This document shows positions 8,616 to 16,085 of a stretch of DNA of 64,000 bases, in pieces. The notes below the pieces were generated by a model. That model saw nothing but the letters and a program-made list of their open reading frames with translations. It did not search any database and had not been told where the DNA came from. The translations under genes were made by a program, and so were the position numbers. The stretch is from Flavobacteriaceae bacterium. Its GTDB lineage: Bacteria > Bacteroidota > Bacteroidia > Flavobacteriales > Flavobacteriaceae. How positions within the stretch are numbered: the first letter of the stretch is position 1; each line of letters begins with the position of its first letter. Location of the stretch: assembly GCA_013003555.1 (NCBI GenBank), contig JABDIV010000069.1, forward strand, positions 1 to 64,000, in the 5' to 3' direction.

Positions 8616-8622
8616 AAGGAGT
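8616..8622 (+). promoter_or_regulatory. Strong Shine-Dalgarno before the pirin gene
   Basis: AAAGGAG lies 5 bp before the pirin ATG. Canonical Shine-Dalgarno sequences are uncommon in Bacteroidota genes, so this one is notable and fixes the start. Confidence 0.7.
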
Positions 8623-8627
8623 ATTAA

Positions 8628-9356
8628 ATGAAAAAAGTTGTTCACAGAGCCGAGGAAAGAGGATTTGCAAATCACGGTTGGTTACAGGCCAATCATTCAT
8701 TTAGTTTTGCAAATTTCTATGATCCGGAAAAGATTCATTTTGGGGCACTGCGTGTACTCAATGATGACCTGATCGCTCCGAACATGGGATTTAGTACCCA
8801 TCCACACAACAATATGGAGATTATTACGATCCCTCTAAAAGGAGAATTAAAACACAAAGATTCGATGTCGGATGACTGGCAATCGGTTTTGCCGGGGGAG
8901 GTTCAGGTAATGTCGGCCGGCACGGGAGTTTTTCATTCCGAAATAAATGGTTCGAACAATGAGCACCTCAGTTTATTCCAGATATGGATCATGCCGGAGA
9001 AAGAAAATGTCGAACCGAGATATGATCAGCGAACCTTCAAGGCAGAGGATAGGTTTAATAAATTGCAAACGCTGGTTTCCAGCATGGATTCAGCAGATTC
9101 TGAAGCATTAAAGATCCATCAGAACGCCAGGTTGTCAAGAATCGATATGGAAGCCGGAAAAACCTTTAGATATGAAACGCTTTCTGAATTTCATGGTGTT
9201 TATGTATTGTTGATTCACGGTTCGATTGAAATTGACTCAGAGATGATCAGACCTCGCGATGCAATGGGAATTTCAGAAACATCGTCTTTCGAAATCATTT
9301 CGAAAGAGTCATCAGAATTGTTGTTCATCGAAGTCCCCATGATTAGTCTGAATTAA
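8628..9356 (+). CDS. Pirin family bicupin protein (YhhW-like)
   Basis: A 242-residue bicupin. The N-terminal cupin shows the pirin metal-site pattern: FSTHPHNNMEIITI (two histidines), then VMSAGTGVFHSE, giving the third histidine and the glutamate. The opening NHGWLQANHSFSFANFYDP is the family signature. YhhW-type pirins have been shown to have quercetin 2,3-dioxygenase activity, but the physiological substrate is not settled. It is the last gene of the FMN reductase / CDGSH / MarR operon (47 bp after MarR), followed by a terminator. The context supports a redox or aromatic-compound stress role. Confidence 0.9.
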   Translation: MKKVVHRAEERGFANHGWLQANHSFSFANFYDPEKIHFGALRVLNDDLIAPNMGFSTHPHNNMEIITIPLKGELKHKDSMSDDWQSVLPGEVQVMSAGTGVFHSEINGSNNEHLSLFQIWIMPEKENVEPRYDQRTFKAEDRFNKLQTLVSSMDSADSEALKIHQNARLSRIDMEAGKTFRYETLSEFHGVYVLLIHGSIEIDSEMIRPRDAMGISETSSFEIISKESSELLFIEVPMISLN

Positions 9357-9377
9357 TTTTTTTAATATCATTTGTAT

Positions 9378-9404
9378 AAGCACCTTTTGACAGGTGCTTT
9401 TTTT
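9378..9404 (+). terminator. Terminator of the redox/pirin operon
   Basis: Stem AAGCACCT / AGGTGCTT with a 6-nt loop, followed by a T run, 22 bp after the pirin stop codon. Confidence 0.8.
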
Positions 9405-9450
9405 GTTTAAAAACACGATATTTGTATTTCATCTCAATTATTTAATAATT

Positions 9451-9633
9451 ATGGCAATGAATAAAAATACGGTTTTGGCATGGGCCACGACCATAATGGT
9501 AATAGTTGGTCTTGGATTAATCGCCCTTGGAGCGTTTCGGTATGATGAAGTAGCAGGATGGGGATTCGCATCTGTCGGTGTTGGCTTTTTTGCCATTGCT
9601 TGGGTTTTTGATGCCTTAAAAGGTCGTGTTTAA
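9451..9633 (+). CDS. Small two-segment membrane protein (CAL67264 family-like)
   Basis: A 60-residue protein (MAMNKNTVLA...); a start 6 bases later is also possible. It has two hydrophobic segments (about 8-28 and 34-54) joined by FRYDEVAGWGF, and a short basic end (LKGRV). Sequence and size match the small Flavobacteriia membrane protein family named after locus CAL67264. Function unknown. Its TAA overlaps the ATG of ettA by one base, so the two are co-transcribed and probably translationally coupled. The longer reading frame starting further upstream lies partly over the terminator and is not favoured. Confidence 0.8.
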   Translation: MAMNKNTVLAWATTIMVIVGLGLIALGAFRYDEVAGWGFASVGVGFFAIAWVFDALKGRV

Positions 9634-11324
9634 TGAGTGAGGATAGGAAAATAATCTTTTCAATGGCGGGCGTTTCTAAAACGTTCCCGGGCGCCAATAC
9701 CCCGGTAATAAAAAATATTTATCTCAGTTTCTTTTATGGCGCTAAGATTGGAATCCTGGGCTTGAATGGTTCGGGAAAATCAACCCTATTAAAGATAATT
9801 GCCGGGATCGATAAAAATTTTCAAGGTGACGTTGTGTTTTCTCAGGATTACTCGGTTGGGTATCTCGAACAAGAACCACAGCTTGATGACAGCAAAACAG
9901 TACTCGACATTGTCAAAGAAGGGGTGGCTGATATTGTTGCAATTCTTGATGAATATAATGCCATTAATGATAAGTTTGGTCTACCGGAAGTTTATGAAGA
10001 TGCCGATCGCATGCAGAAACTAATGGATAAGCAGGCTGAATTGCAAGATGAGATCGATGCTTCTAATGCATGGGAACTCGATACCAAATTAGAGATTGCC
10101 ATGGATGCGCTTCGAACACCGGAGGGTGATAAACCTATCGCCGTACTTTCTGGTGGTGAACGCCGACGTGTGGCCTTGTGTAGATTACTCCTACAGGAAC
10201 CCGATGTCTTATTGCTGGATGAACCGACGAACCATCTCGATGCCGAGTCGGTGCATTGGTTAGAACATCACCTCGCTCAATACAAAGGAACAGTCATTGC
10301 TGTAACCCACGACCGGTATTTTCTGGATAACGTGGCTGGTTGGATTCTCGAACTCGATCGTGGTGAAGGTATTCCATGGAAGGGTAATTATTCATCATGG
10401 CTTGAACAGAAATCCACACGACTGGCACAAGAGCAGAAACAAGCGAGTAAGAGACAAAAAACACTTGAACGGGAATTGGAGTGGGTTCGCATGGCACCAA
10501 AAGGACGTCAGGCTAAGCAGAAAGCACGTCTCAATAATTACGAAAAATTAATGAGCCAGGATCAGAAACAGCTTGACGAACGCCTGGAGATCTATATCCC
10601 TAACGGACCACGACTCGGAACAAATGTTATTGAGGCCAAGGGCGTAAGCAAAGCATTCGATGACAGGATTCTGTATGAGGATCTGAACTTTAAGTTACCA
10701 CAGGCGGGTATCGTTGGAATAATTGGTCCCAATGGCGCGGGGAAAACAACTATTTTTAAAATGATCATGGGTGAAATCGAACCGGACAAAGGCGAATTCA
10801 TCGTTGGTGATACGGCTAAAATCGCATATGTCGATCAAAGTCATTCAAACATTGATAGAGAGAAAACCATTTGGCAAAATTTTAGCGATGAGCAGGAGTT
10901 GATCATGATGGGGAATCGACAGGTAAACTCACGGGCATACTTAAGTAGGTTTAATTTCTCGGGAAGTGAACAGAATAAAAAAGTCAATTTATTATCGGGA
11001 GGTGAACGGAACCGGTTGCATCTGGCGATGACCTTAAAAGAAGAAGGCAATGTCCTATTACTTGACGAGCCCACCAATGATCTTGACGTAAATACCCTGC
11101 GTGCACTTGAGGAAGGTCTTGAAAATTTTGCAGGATGTGCCGTGATTATTTCTCATGACCGTTGGTTCCTCGACAGGATATGTACACATATTCTCGCCTT
11201 TGAAGGTGATAGCCAGGTTTATTTCTTTGAGGGTGGTTTTAGCGACTATGAAGAAAATAAAAAGAAACGCATTGGAGCAGATATAATGCCAAAGCGTATT
11301 AAATACAAGAAGCTTATTCGATAA
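9633..11324 (+). CDS. ettA: ABC-F translation factor EttA
   Basis: A 563-residue soluble protein with two ABC ATPase domains and no membrane segments. Walker A motifs are GLNGSGKST (about residues 45-53) and GPNGAGKTT (about 366-374). The ABC signatures are LSGGERRRVALC and LSGGERNRLHLA, and the Walker B motifs LLLDEPTNHLDAES and LLLDEPTNDLDVNT. The linker between domains carries the charged helical region and the KGRQAKQKARLNNYE stretch of the EttA subgroup. EttA binds the ribosomal E site and gates entry to elongation according to the ATP/ADP ratio. It starts inside the stop codon of the preceding small membrane gene. Confidence 0.95.
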   Translation: MSEDRKIIFSMAGVSKTFPGANTPVIKNIYLSFFYGAKIGILGLNGSGKSTLLKIIAGIDKNFQGDVVFSQDYSVGYLEQEPQLDDSKTVLDIVKEGVADIVAILDEYNAINDKFGLPEVYEDADRMQKLMDKQAELQDEIDASNAWELDTKLEIAMDALRTPEGDKPIAVLSGGERRRVALCRLLLQEPDVLLLDEPTNHLDAESVHWLEHHLAQYKGTVIAVTHDRYFLDNVAGWILELDRGEGIPWKGNYSSWLEQKSTRLAQEQKQASKRQKTLERELEWVRMAPKGRQAKQKARLNNYEKLMSQDQKQLDERLEIYIPNGPRLGTNVIEAKGVSKAFDDRILYEDLNFKLPQAGIVGIIGPNGAGKTTIFKMIMGEIEPDKGEFIVGDTAKIAYVDQSHSNIDREKTIWQNFSDEQELIMMGNRQVNSRAYLSRFNFSGSEQNKKVNLLSGGERNRLHLAMTLKEEGNVLLLDEPTNDLDVNTLRALEEGLENFAGCAVIISHDRWFLDRICTHILAFEGDSQVYFFEGGFSDYEENKKKRIGADIMPKRIKYKKLIR

Positions 11325-11364
11325 TCGATACCAGCGTCTTAAAGTTCTACACTATAATACAGTC

Positions 11365-11601
11365 TTAGAAATTATCATATAGGTGTCCTTCCCTGAAGTC
11401 CCTGTAAATCTTGTTGTCTTCATCTGAAGACGATTTAGGTTTACTCAACTTTTCATTTTCGGCTTTAAGCTTGGCAGATTTTAAAATCCCCAGGATAAGA
11501 AGCACCAGGAAAACAGCTAATGTAATCGTTAAAATTGTAATGATATCGATTTGCTGAATAAGAAAGACAGCATGTAGAGCAAGAAGTGAGGTCAATTTCA
11601 T
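11365..11601 (-). CDS. Small single-pass membrane protein
   Basis: A 78-residue protein with one hydrophobic segment (about 20-40, ITILTITLAVFLVLLILGIL) followed by a charged cytoplasmic tail (SAKLKAENEKLSKPKSSSDEDNKIYRDF). The N-terminal 12 residues are also hydrophobic and could be a signal peptide or first membrane segment. Not recognised beyond being a small conserved-looking envelope protein. It lies convergent to ettA with a 40-bp gap. Confidence 0.55.
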   Translation of the reverse strand: MKLTSLLALHAVFLIQQIDIITILTITLAVFLVLLILGILKSAKLKAENEKLSKPKSSSDEDNKIYRDFREGHLYDNF

Positions 11602-12013
11602 ATGAGGCGTATCTGGGTTACTAATGTATCAAAGATAAATATTTTTAGAATTAAATCCTTAGGATTGAGCAAATTATCGTTGAGTGAAAGATAATTACGA
11701 TTAGACAACCAGTTTTATAGACGAATGTCATTTTTGTAAGAAAAAACTTAAAATATAATCCTATTGACTGAAACATTTTTTTGTCTCCATTTATATCATA
11801 AAATTGCGTCTACTGTCGCTTTTTTGATATTAAACTTTAGGATTATCTAATATTATTGATGTTGATTCTTTAGTCTTTGTAACCTAAGTTACATAATTGC
11901 TCAAGAGTGATTTTTGTCATAGTTTTCACTTTTAGGCTGGAGTACTTTTACCCCAAATTAAGATCAAATATTGCAGGTACTAATCCAGGATGTTTGACGT
12001 AAAACTATGTATT
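11602..12013. other. AT-rich intergenic region before the FadL-type gene
   Basis: About 410 bp without a credible gene. It contains a small perfect inverted repeat, GTAAC-CTAA-GTTAC (11879-11892). No exact TAnnTTTG box is seen; the closest is ATGTTTG ending at 11996. The region must hold the promoters of the divergent gene pair, but I cannot place them. Confidence 0.5.
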
Positions 12014-13342
12014 ATGAAAACTAATCTATTAAAATGTATTGTCTTATTGTTTTCCACCTTCATCTATGCCCAATCCGGACATATTATGCAAGGGGTTGGT
12101 TCAGTTAATATGTCGATGGGTGGAGCTGCGACAGGTCAGCCATTAGATATAAGTGGAGCCTTACAATGGAATCCGGCGGCTATATCAAGTTTTGATGAGA
12201 ACATCTTAAAATTCGATATTGGTCTTTTCTTTTCCTCACCAGAATTGAGCTCAACGGTTCCTGAATTTGACAGTATGGGACAACCTACAGGAAACTTCTT
12301 TAGCGGGACTACCGAAGATGATCGCGGTGTTTCTTTCTTACCAAACCTCGCCTATGTTTGGAGTAAACCCGATAGCAAACATACCTTTGGGGCATCTGCT
12401 TTTGGTATTAGTGGATTTGGTGTAACCTTTCCTGAAAACATGTCAAACCCGATTAATGCTCCGCAAAGCATGGGAGGATTCGGTCGAATTGAGTCCAATT
12501 ATATGTTGCTTCAGGTTGGATTTACCTGGGCTTATGAGATTTCTGATAAATTCACAATTGGTTTCCAGCCGAACCTCGACTGGGCCTCCTTGGAATTAAT
12601 GCCTAATCCAACAGCTAATCCGACTATGGCGGGATATCCGTCAACTGATAATAGCTCTGCCTTTGGTTTTGGTGCGCACATCGGTTTGTACTATGATTCC
12701 GGAACCGGATTTAAAGCCGGTGTTGCTTATAAAACGACTCAGTCTTTCGAAGATTTCGAATTTGAAAATACCTATTTAGATAATTCCACAGGAACCAATT
12801 CATTTAACATGGACTATCCTGGAATATACTCCATCGGATTAGGTTACTCTAAAGGCGATTTTGATCTTGCATTGGACTACAGACTGGTAGATTATGAAAA
12901 TACCGATGGATTTGATATCACCGGTTGGACACCCACAGCTTCGGTACGAGGCTTTGGCTGGGAAAATATATCGATAGTTTCAGCCGGGCTTCAATATAAA
13001 GGCATTGACGGTATACCACTCCGATTCGGATATACCTACAGCACAAATCCTATCCCGGAAGAGTTGGCCTTTTTCAATGTTCCTGCGACAGCAATCATTA
13101 AGAATGCCTTCCAGTTCGGATTGAGTATCGATGCCGGTGATAACCTCAGACTTGACGGTGTATTCCATTATGGTACCAGTAGTGGTGAAACAAGCGGACA
13201 ATTATTAAACCCAATGTTTATTCAAAGCTTCCCACCTTATGGAGCAATTCCGGGAAGCGAAGTCTCCTATGACATGACTACTTCAATGGTCATGGTCGGA
13301 TTGAATTATACCTTCCGTTCTAAGGACACGTCTGAAGAATAA
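12014..13342 (+). CDS. OmpP1/FadL/TodX family outer-membrane transporter
   Basis: The start is the ATG at 12014, which gives a clean signal peptide (MKTNLLKCIVLLFSTFIYAQ); a start 24 bases earlier would spoil it. 442 residues. The mature N-terminus (GHIMQGVGSVNMSMGGAATG, then ALQWNPAA) is the FadL/TodX hallmark, followed by alternating beta strands typical of a 14-strand barrel and a C-terminal aromatic strand (SMVMVGLNYTFRSK). The family carries long-chain fatty acids or other hydrophobic compounds across the outer membrane; substrate not predictable. It is monocistronic with its own strong terminator. Confidence 0.9.
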   Translation: MKTNLLKCIVLLFSTFIYAQSGHIMQGVGSVNMSMGGAATGQPLDISGALQWNPAAISSFDENILKFDIGLFFSSPELSSTVPEFDSMGQPTGNFFSGTTEDDRGVSFLPNLAYVWSKPDSKHTFGASAFGISGFGVTFPENMSNPINAPQSMGGFGRIESNYMLLQVGFTWAYEISDKFTIGFQPNLDWASLELMPNPTANPTMAGYPSTDNSSAFGFGAHIGLYYDSGTGFKAGVAYKTTQSFEDFEFENTYLDNSTGTNSFNMDYPGIYSIGLGYSKGDFDLALDYRLVDYENTDGFDITGWTPTASVRGFGWENISIVSAGLQYKGIDGIPLRFGYTYSTNPIPEELAFFNVPATAIIKNAFQFGLSIDAGDNLRLDGVFHYGTSSGETSGQLLNPMFIQSFPPYGAIPGSEVSYDMTTSMVMVGLNYTFRSKDTSEE

Positions 13343-13362
13343 TAGCAACCCCCAATACTAAT

Positions 13363-13397
13363 AAAACGACTCTCCTTGAGGAGAGTCGTTTTTTTTA
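13363..13397 (+). terminator. Strong terminator after the FadL-type gene
   Basis: A 13-bp perfect stem (AAAACGACTCTCC / GGAGAGTCGTTTT) with a TTGA loop and a continuing T run. It insulates the following seven-gene cluster from read-through. Confidence 0.9.
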
Positions 13398-13459
13398 TTG
13401 TAAACGATTGATTTTGTTGTAACAAATATAGCTGGATCGATACTTATATTTTAGCGCGA

Positions 13460-13486
13460 TTAAATTTTTTAACTCATAAAATTTAA
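13460..13486. repeat. AT-rich inverted repeat upstream of the seven-gene cluster
   Basis: Perfect 9-bp arms TTAAATTTT and AAAATTTAA separated by 9 bp, ending 48 bp before the first gene. It may be a regulator site or chance in AT-rich DNA. No exact TAnnTTTG box is visible in this upstream region. Confidence 0.4.
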
Positions 13487-13534
13487 CGAAATTGCTTATC
13501 CGATTTTATACAAAACCATTAAATAAAACAGCAT

Positions 13535-14878
13535 ATGTCAGACGATTTTGATTTATTAGAAACCAACTCGAGTGAGGAACAGGAAAAAGTAGATGTTAAT
13601 TGGGGAAAGACCATCGATCAAATGAAATCGAAACTGGCACAGGAGGACGATCCAGAAATGCGTCAGAAAATCTTAAACGCAACCCTGGATGATGTCGTTC
13701 AAATGGCTGAAAAAGATAGAACAACGCTTTTAGATGCTATAAAAGATTTAACTGATTACCAGGAAGAGGTCGGTATTATTTTTGAAAATTTCTCTACACT
13801 GAATGCCGAGGAACAAAAAATAATCGATAATGCCATAAACCGATTGAAAAGGGCCGAACAGGATTTGAAAGAGGCCGAAAGTAAACCAGATACCTGGTGG
13901 AATAATCTCTGGGGAAGAAAAAGTAAAATCAAGGGAGCACAAGATGAACTCAAAAATGCTCAAAAAGAACGCGATTCGGCTGATAACAGGGCAAAAGCTA
14001 TGTTCCAGCAGCGTATTGAAAGCGCCGATGTGCAGACCTTGTTGAATGAATTGTCCTTTAAAAGCCAGGCTGCGGTGAAACGGCTAAAAGACCGGGAGAT
14101 TGAGATAAAGGAAGTCGAGGATAAGCTTCAGGATGCTATAGTTGAGGCAACAAAGAATCATACCAAGGCCCTCGAAAAGAAAAAGGAGATTGAGGCTAAA
14201 CTTGAAGAACAATATGCCTTGTTGAAACAAGCACGTACCGAACTGGAGGAAATCGTTGATAAACAATCTGCTGAATATGCGCAGGCTGTTGGTAAGGTTA
14301 CCCAACTCGAGCAATCGGTTGAAGAATTGGAAGGACTGAAAAATGCCTACACCACCTTAGCCGCCAGTAAAGATAGCTTTGTACATAAACACAATCTGAC
14401 CATAAAAGTACTGACATCATTACGAAGTAACCTTCAGACTCACAGGGCTAAATTGAAGTCGGATACCGAGGAAAGGCTAAAATATTACGATGGATATATC
14501 GTAGCACTTAAAGCACGCACCGATCAGGAATTTGCTGCCATTCTTGAACATTTGGGTGTAAAAACAGATGAGCATATCGGAGAGACCCTTGCAGCCATGC
14601 ATACGGCAAGTGCGAAGGCACGTCAGGAAATGATGGATAATATTCCCGTTCATGAAAAAGTTATGCAAGGAGTTTATAAAACCTATGCCGAAGCACTTCA
14701 GGAAATCCGGGCAAAGGATTCTGAAATCCAAAAGAATTTTGCTGAACGCTATGGAATTGATATGAAAGAGATTTTCGATGAATATTATAAGGCTGATGCC
14801 GCGATTCCGTCAGGAGGAGGAAGTAGCGAAGGTGATGGATCCGATAAAACCGATAAGGAAGAGGACCTGCTTTCATAG
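13535..14878 (+). CDS. Long coiled-coil protein, first gene of the unknown AAA+ cluster
   Basis: A 447-residue soluble, highly charged protein. After an acidic N-terminus it is almost wholly helical: a helical stretch (about 20-125), a tryptophan-rich interruption (DTWWNNLWGRKSK, about 119-131), a long heptad-like coiled coil (about 130-270) and a second helical region (about 280-420). It ends in a glycine/serine/acidic tail (GGGSSEGDGSDKTDKEEDLLS). No signal peptide, membrane segment or catalytic motif is seen. The shape recalls toxic-anion-resistance (TelA/YceH) helical proteins, but no diagnostic motif supports that. Leading an operon with an AAA+ ATPase suggests a structural or substrate/adaptor role (inference). 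Confidence 0.75.
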   Translation: MSDDFDLLETNSSEEQEKVDVNWGKTIDQMKSKLAQEDDPEMRQKILNATLDDVVQMAEKDRTTLLDAIKDLTDYQEEVGIIFENFSTLNAEEQKIIDNAINRLKRAEQDLKEAESKPDTWWNNLWGRKSKIKGAQDELKNAQKERDSADNRAKAMFQQRIESADVQTLLNELSFKSQAAVKRLKDREIEIKEVEDKLQDAIVEATKNHTKALEKKKEIEAKLEEQYALLKQARTELEEIVDKQSAEYAQAVGKVTQLEQSVEELEGLKNAYTTLAASKDSFVHKHNLTIKVLTSLRSNLQTHRAKLKSDTEERLKYYDGYIVALKARTDQEFAAILEHLGVKTDEHIGETLAAMHTASAKARQEMMDNIPVHEKVMQGVYKTYAEALQEIRAKDSEIQKNFAERYGIDMKEIFDEYYKADAAIPSGGGSSEGDGSDKTDKEEDLLS

Positions 14879-15007
14879 TTTTGATCTAATTTGATAATTC
14901 TGCATCAAAATGACCTGGATAATGGGTCAAATCAGTCGAATTGAATTAGGTTAATCGTTAATCGATCTTAAAAATAACCTGTCACATAAAAAAGGGGACT
15001 GGTAACC
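14879..15007 (+). other. Spacer within the AAA+ cluster with inverted repeats
   Basis: The 129-bp gap is the largest inside the cluster. It has TTTTGAT at 14879-14885 facing ATCAAAA at 14904-14910, and TGACC...GGGTCA around 14911-14929. Neither has a T tract, so they are not terminators. A GGGGA purine stretch lies about 8 bp before the next ATG. A secondary promoter or attenuator may be here. Confidence 0.35.
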
Positions 15008-16060
15008 ATGATTGTAACACCATTAGATTCTGCCGAACTTGATTCCAAGGAACAGTATGTCTTTTACCATAAGATGGTTGATTTTGCTCTTAAGGAATTA
15101 ATCGTCAATGTGCAAAGTCAACAATTATGCAGTCCACAGGAACTAATATTCTTTAAACAATATTGCGATCTCTTTTTGTATTCAATTGAAGCCATGCGTA
15201 TAAAATATATGTATGATGATGAAGACAATATGAAGATCGACCTGACCGATTCCGGCTTTCCGAACTATCTTGAATTCAGGTACCTTTTTAATGATTTGGA
15301 ATTGAGAGATCAATATATTGAGAAGCTACCCGATCTTGATAAGATGAAGGGTGAGTTTTTAGACACCCTCCTCAGGCAAAAAAAGAATATAAGCAAGCGG
15401 AAACTATTTCAGGCAGCCTCGGTAGTGTATTATTCTTCGGTTAAAAAACAGTTTATTTTTAACCGATTTGTTCAGGGAAAAATTCGTGAAGCGCCGGCCG
15501 ATAAAAAACATGAATGGATGACGAGTTGGAGTTTCTATGACGTTTCCCATAATCGTCCCTTTATTTGTTTTATGTATTTCAATTATGATGGTAATAATGT
15601 TTTAAAACATAAAGCGAAGATCTATGAGGCCTTGCGCCAGGCGGCTGACCGCGAGATGCCCCTGGATGCCATGGCCTATGCCATTGACCGGAATTTACCC
15701 GATTTGTTGCCTAAACAGATCAAGCGCATAGATCTTGGTCCGCTGCATAACGTTTTTGCTAAGGATGAAAATGAAAAGACACATGCTATTCTTGATGGGA
15801 TTAGCAAGAAACAAGTACCATTGGAATCCTATGCGCTATCATTAACCATTCATGAGGTGAACTCAGGAGGCGAATTCACCGAAGGTAGTTTTTTCAACAA
15901 ACAACGATTTCAGAAATGGAATCCAATTATAAAACAAGATTATGTTTTTGCCCCACACCGCATTATTCAAATGCTTTACAGCAAAACACCCGAACTGATG
16001 AATAATTTGGCTAAACCGCCAATTCAGGTTGCAGATCTTGTTATTGATAAAATCGAATAA
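15008..16060 (+). CDS. Unrecognised soluble protein, second gene of the AAA+ cluster
   Basis: A 350-residue protein with no signal peptide or membrane segment. It looks like mixed alpha/beta with many aromatic residues (for example SWSFYDVSHNRPFICFMYFNYDG, about 175-200). I see no nucleotide-binding, metal or catalytic motif I can name. The next gene starts 25 bp after its stop, so it is co-transcribed with the AAA+ ATPase. A partner or adaptor of that ATPase is the natural guess, with no direct evidence. Confidence 0.75.
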   Translation: MIVTPLDSAELDSKEQYVFYHKMVDFALKELIVNVQSQQLCSPQELIFFKQYCDLFLYSIEAMRIKYMYDDEDNMKIDLTDSGFPNYLEFRYLFNDLELRDQYIEKLPDLDKMKGEFLDTLLRQKKNISKRKLFQAASVVYYSSVKKQFIFNRFVQGKIREAPADKKHEWMTSWSFYDVSHNRPFICFMYFNYDGNNVLKHKAKIYEALRQAADREMPLDAMAYAIDRNLPDLLPKQIKRIDLGPLHNVFAKDENEKTHAILDGISKKQVPLESYALSLTIHEVNSGGEFTEGSFFNKQRFQKWNPIIKQDYVFAPHRIIQMLYSKTPELMNNLAKPPIQVADLVIDKIE

Positions 16061-16085
16061 GCCCTGCTAAAGGCAACTAAATACT

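Noticed and set aside
13535-14878. Calling the coiled-coil protein a TelA/YceH toxic-anion-resistance protein
   Set aside because: Only the general helical shape agrees; no TelA motif or Ter neighbours are visible.
14879-14929. Inverted repeats between the first two cluster genes as a terminator
   Set aside because: The arms are short or far apart and no T run follows; transcription probably continues.
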